Source of the DNA: Artemisia argyi
Taxonomy: Eukaryota; Streptophyta; Magnoliopsida; Asterales; Asteraceae
Assembly: GCA_030686995.1 (NCBI GenBank)
Contig: CM060680.1
Coordinates: 205,145,322-205,209,321, forward strand
DNA length: 64,000 nt
Direction of reading: 5' to 3'
The number at the start of each line of letters is the position of its first letter. Positions within the stretch are counted from its first letter, which is position 1. Shown here piece by piece: positions 62,869 to 64,000 of the stretch. A program made the translations under genes and the position numbers. The notes beneath the pieces are model-generated. The model saw only the letters and a list, made by a program, of their open reading frames with translations, was not told the DNA's origin and made no database searches.

Positions 62869-63868
62869 TGATGAGGCGAAAAATGATCCGTTTTTAGGGG
62901 GTCATTTAAGCCCGGAATTGAATTTATTTGATCAAATATTGCCCTAAATCGTTCCTTTTGTGATTTTAGGTACTTTTGGAGTGAATTCTGGAAAAGGAAG
63001 CATTTTAGACGTTTTTGGAGCATAAAAGTGAAGAAAACGGCAAAGTCTCAATTTTCATTGCTGGGAACAGTACCTGATGGCGTCACCAAGCTCTACATGA
63101 CGGCATCAAGAGTATTACAAGAGGTAAGTGGATAGAGTCCGTGACGGTCCAGAGAGTTTATACACTAGGGCATGACGGCATCACCATAGGCCGTCATGGT
63201 CCCATTACACGTGACGGCCATAGGAAAGTTGCTCTTGACGGCGTCAGATCTGGATCTAGGCAATCCGATATTATTATGGGAGGTGGGTTGACGGCGTCAG
63301 ATTTCTCTTCTTGACGCCGTCACGATGGAAAATCTATATATAGTTTTGTAATTTTCATTTATAAAAGAGGACAATTAAGGGGGATAACTTGGAGAAACCC
63401 TAGCACGATTTTATCAGTATTTTCAAGGGTTTTTACCCTTTGAAACCTTTCATGTTCAATTAAGATAAGTATCCTTTCAATTCATTCAATATGTCTATGT
63501 GTTGTTTGAATATATCTTATGCTTGTCTTGATTTTAACATGCTAGGCTAGATCTCTTGTGTGTTTGCTTAGATGTAGTGAAACCTAGATGTTGATTATGG
63601 GTTGATTGCTTGTTTATAGTTGTTACGAATGAATGATTTCGATGTTAGGCTTAAGAAAATTGGCAGACTTCCATAGTGTAACTTGCTTGAACGTCTTAAT
63701 AAACATGAACTAATGCGTACTAGGTTTTTATGGTTGTATTTAATGCATGAGCGAATTTTAATGATCCCATGTTAGGAGCTTCTTGCAGGCTCGACATAGG
63801 AGTGAAGTAGGAGCTTATAGAGTTGGGGAAGTACGTACGCCACCCCACGATTGGTATTAAGGAATATA
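62869..63868 (+). repeat. Athila-like LTR, second copy
   Basis: Collinear with 12676-13680 and similar in length (about 1.0 kb), starting TGATGAGGCG and ending near TTAAGGAATATA. No matching interior is visible on either side, so a solo LTR or truncated element. No clear target duplication was found. It holds about nine TGACG-type palindromes within 63070-63330 and a TATATATAG stretch near 63334. Confidence 0.5.
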
Positions 63869-64000
63869 ACCCGTCATCCACGCAACTGTAACAAACTATC
63901 AACCTGTAAAAGATATCTAGGGAGTAATGAAATCTAAGTAAACATAATTTTCCCATTTATTGTTCTCACCACTAGTTTAATTAGATTTATTTACATTTTT

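Overview
The window is AT-rich nuclear DNA from a flowering plant. The evidence is a multi-exon GLR-type glutamate receptor gene with GT-AG introns, fragments of typical plant genes (acetolactate synthase, IQD, PEX1, oxidosqualene cyclase, SIN3-like, clathrin heavy chain), and plant Ty3/gypsy elements of the Tat, Tekay/Del-like and Athila-like kinds. A eudicot, possibly Asteraceae, fits the general look, but that is a weak inference. I see no intact host gene: every cellular gene here is broken, partial or a captured fragment.

Left part (1-16.2 kb). A decayed MYND zinc-finger (MSS51-like) pseudogene on the + strand has three copies of its first exon. It is followed by a convergent glutamate receptor-like gene on the - strand, whose five exons (4790-8320) join in one frame with a single premature TGA. 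Beyond it lie a perfect 61-bp-arm palindrome, a Helitron 3' end, an Athila-like LTR element remnant, and a TAA-flanked MITE swollen by about 770 bp of ATT-type microsatellite.

Middle part (16.2-49.3 kb). This is a nest of transposons. A decayed Ty3 chromovirus on the - strand (about 16228-47150) was hit twice. A Tekay/Del-like element entered its interior (21241-31028, TSD CAAAG, nearly identical 3.07-kb LTRs, dead interior). A roughly 12.4-kb Helitron (34183-46557) entered its upstream LTR. The Helitron carries fragments of at least six unrelated host genes, all in the same orientation, several with introns kept. An older related LTR remnant adjoins at 47151-49287.

Right part (49.3-64 kb). 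A broken Myb/SANT-like gene is followed by a young Ty3 Tat element on the - strand (50863-61151, TSD GTAAT). It encodes gag, protease, RT, a degenerate RNase H, a second archaeal-type RNase H and integrase. On its opposite strand it carries a spliced gene with its own TATA box and polyadenylation signal. The Tat copy itself is disabled by two in-frame stops, a frameshift and an Asp-to-Asn change in the integrase active site. The window ends with a second Athila-like LTR.

The most interesting items are the multi-gene Helitron, the antisense intron-containing gene inside the Tat element, the young but coding-dead Tekay-like element, the perfect palindrome at 9.4 kb, and dense TGACG-type palindromes in the Athila-like LTRs.
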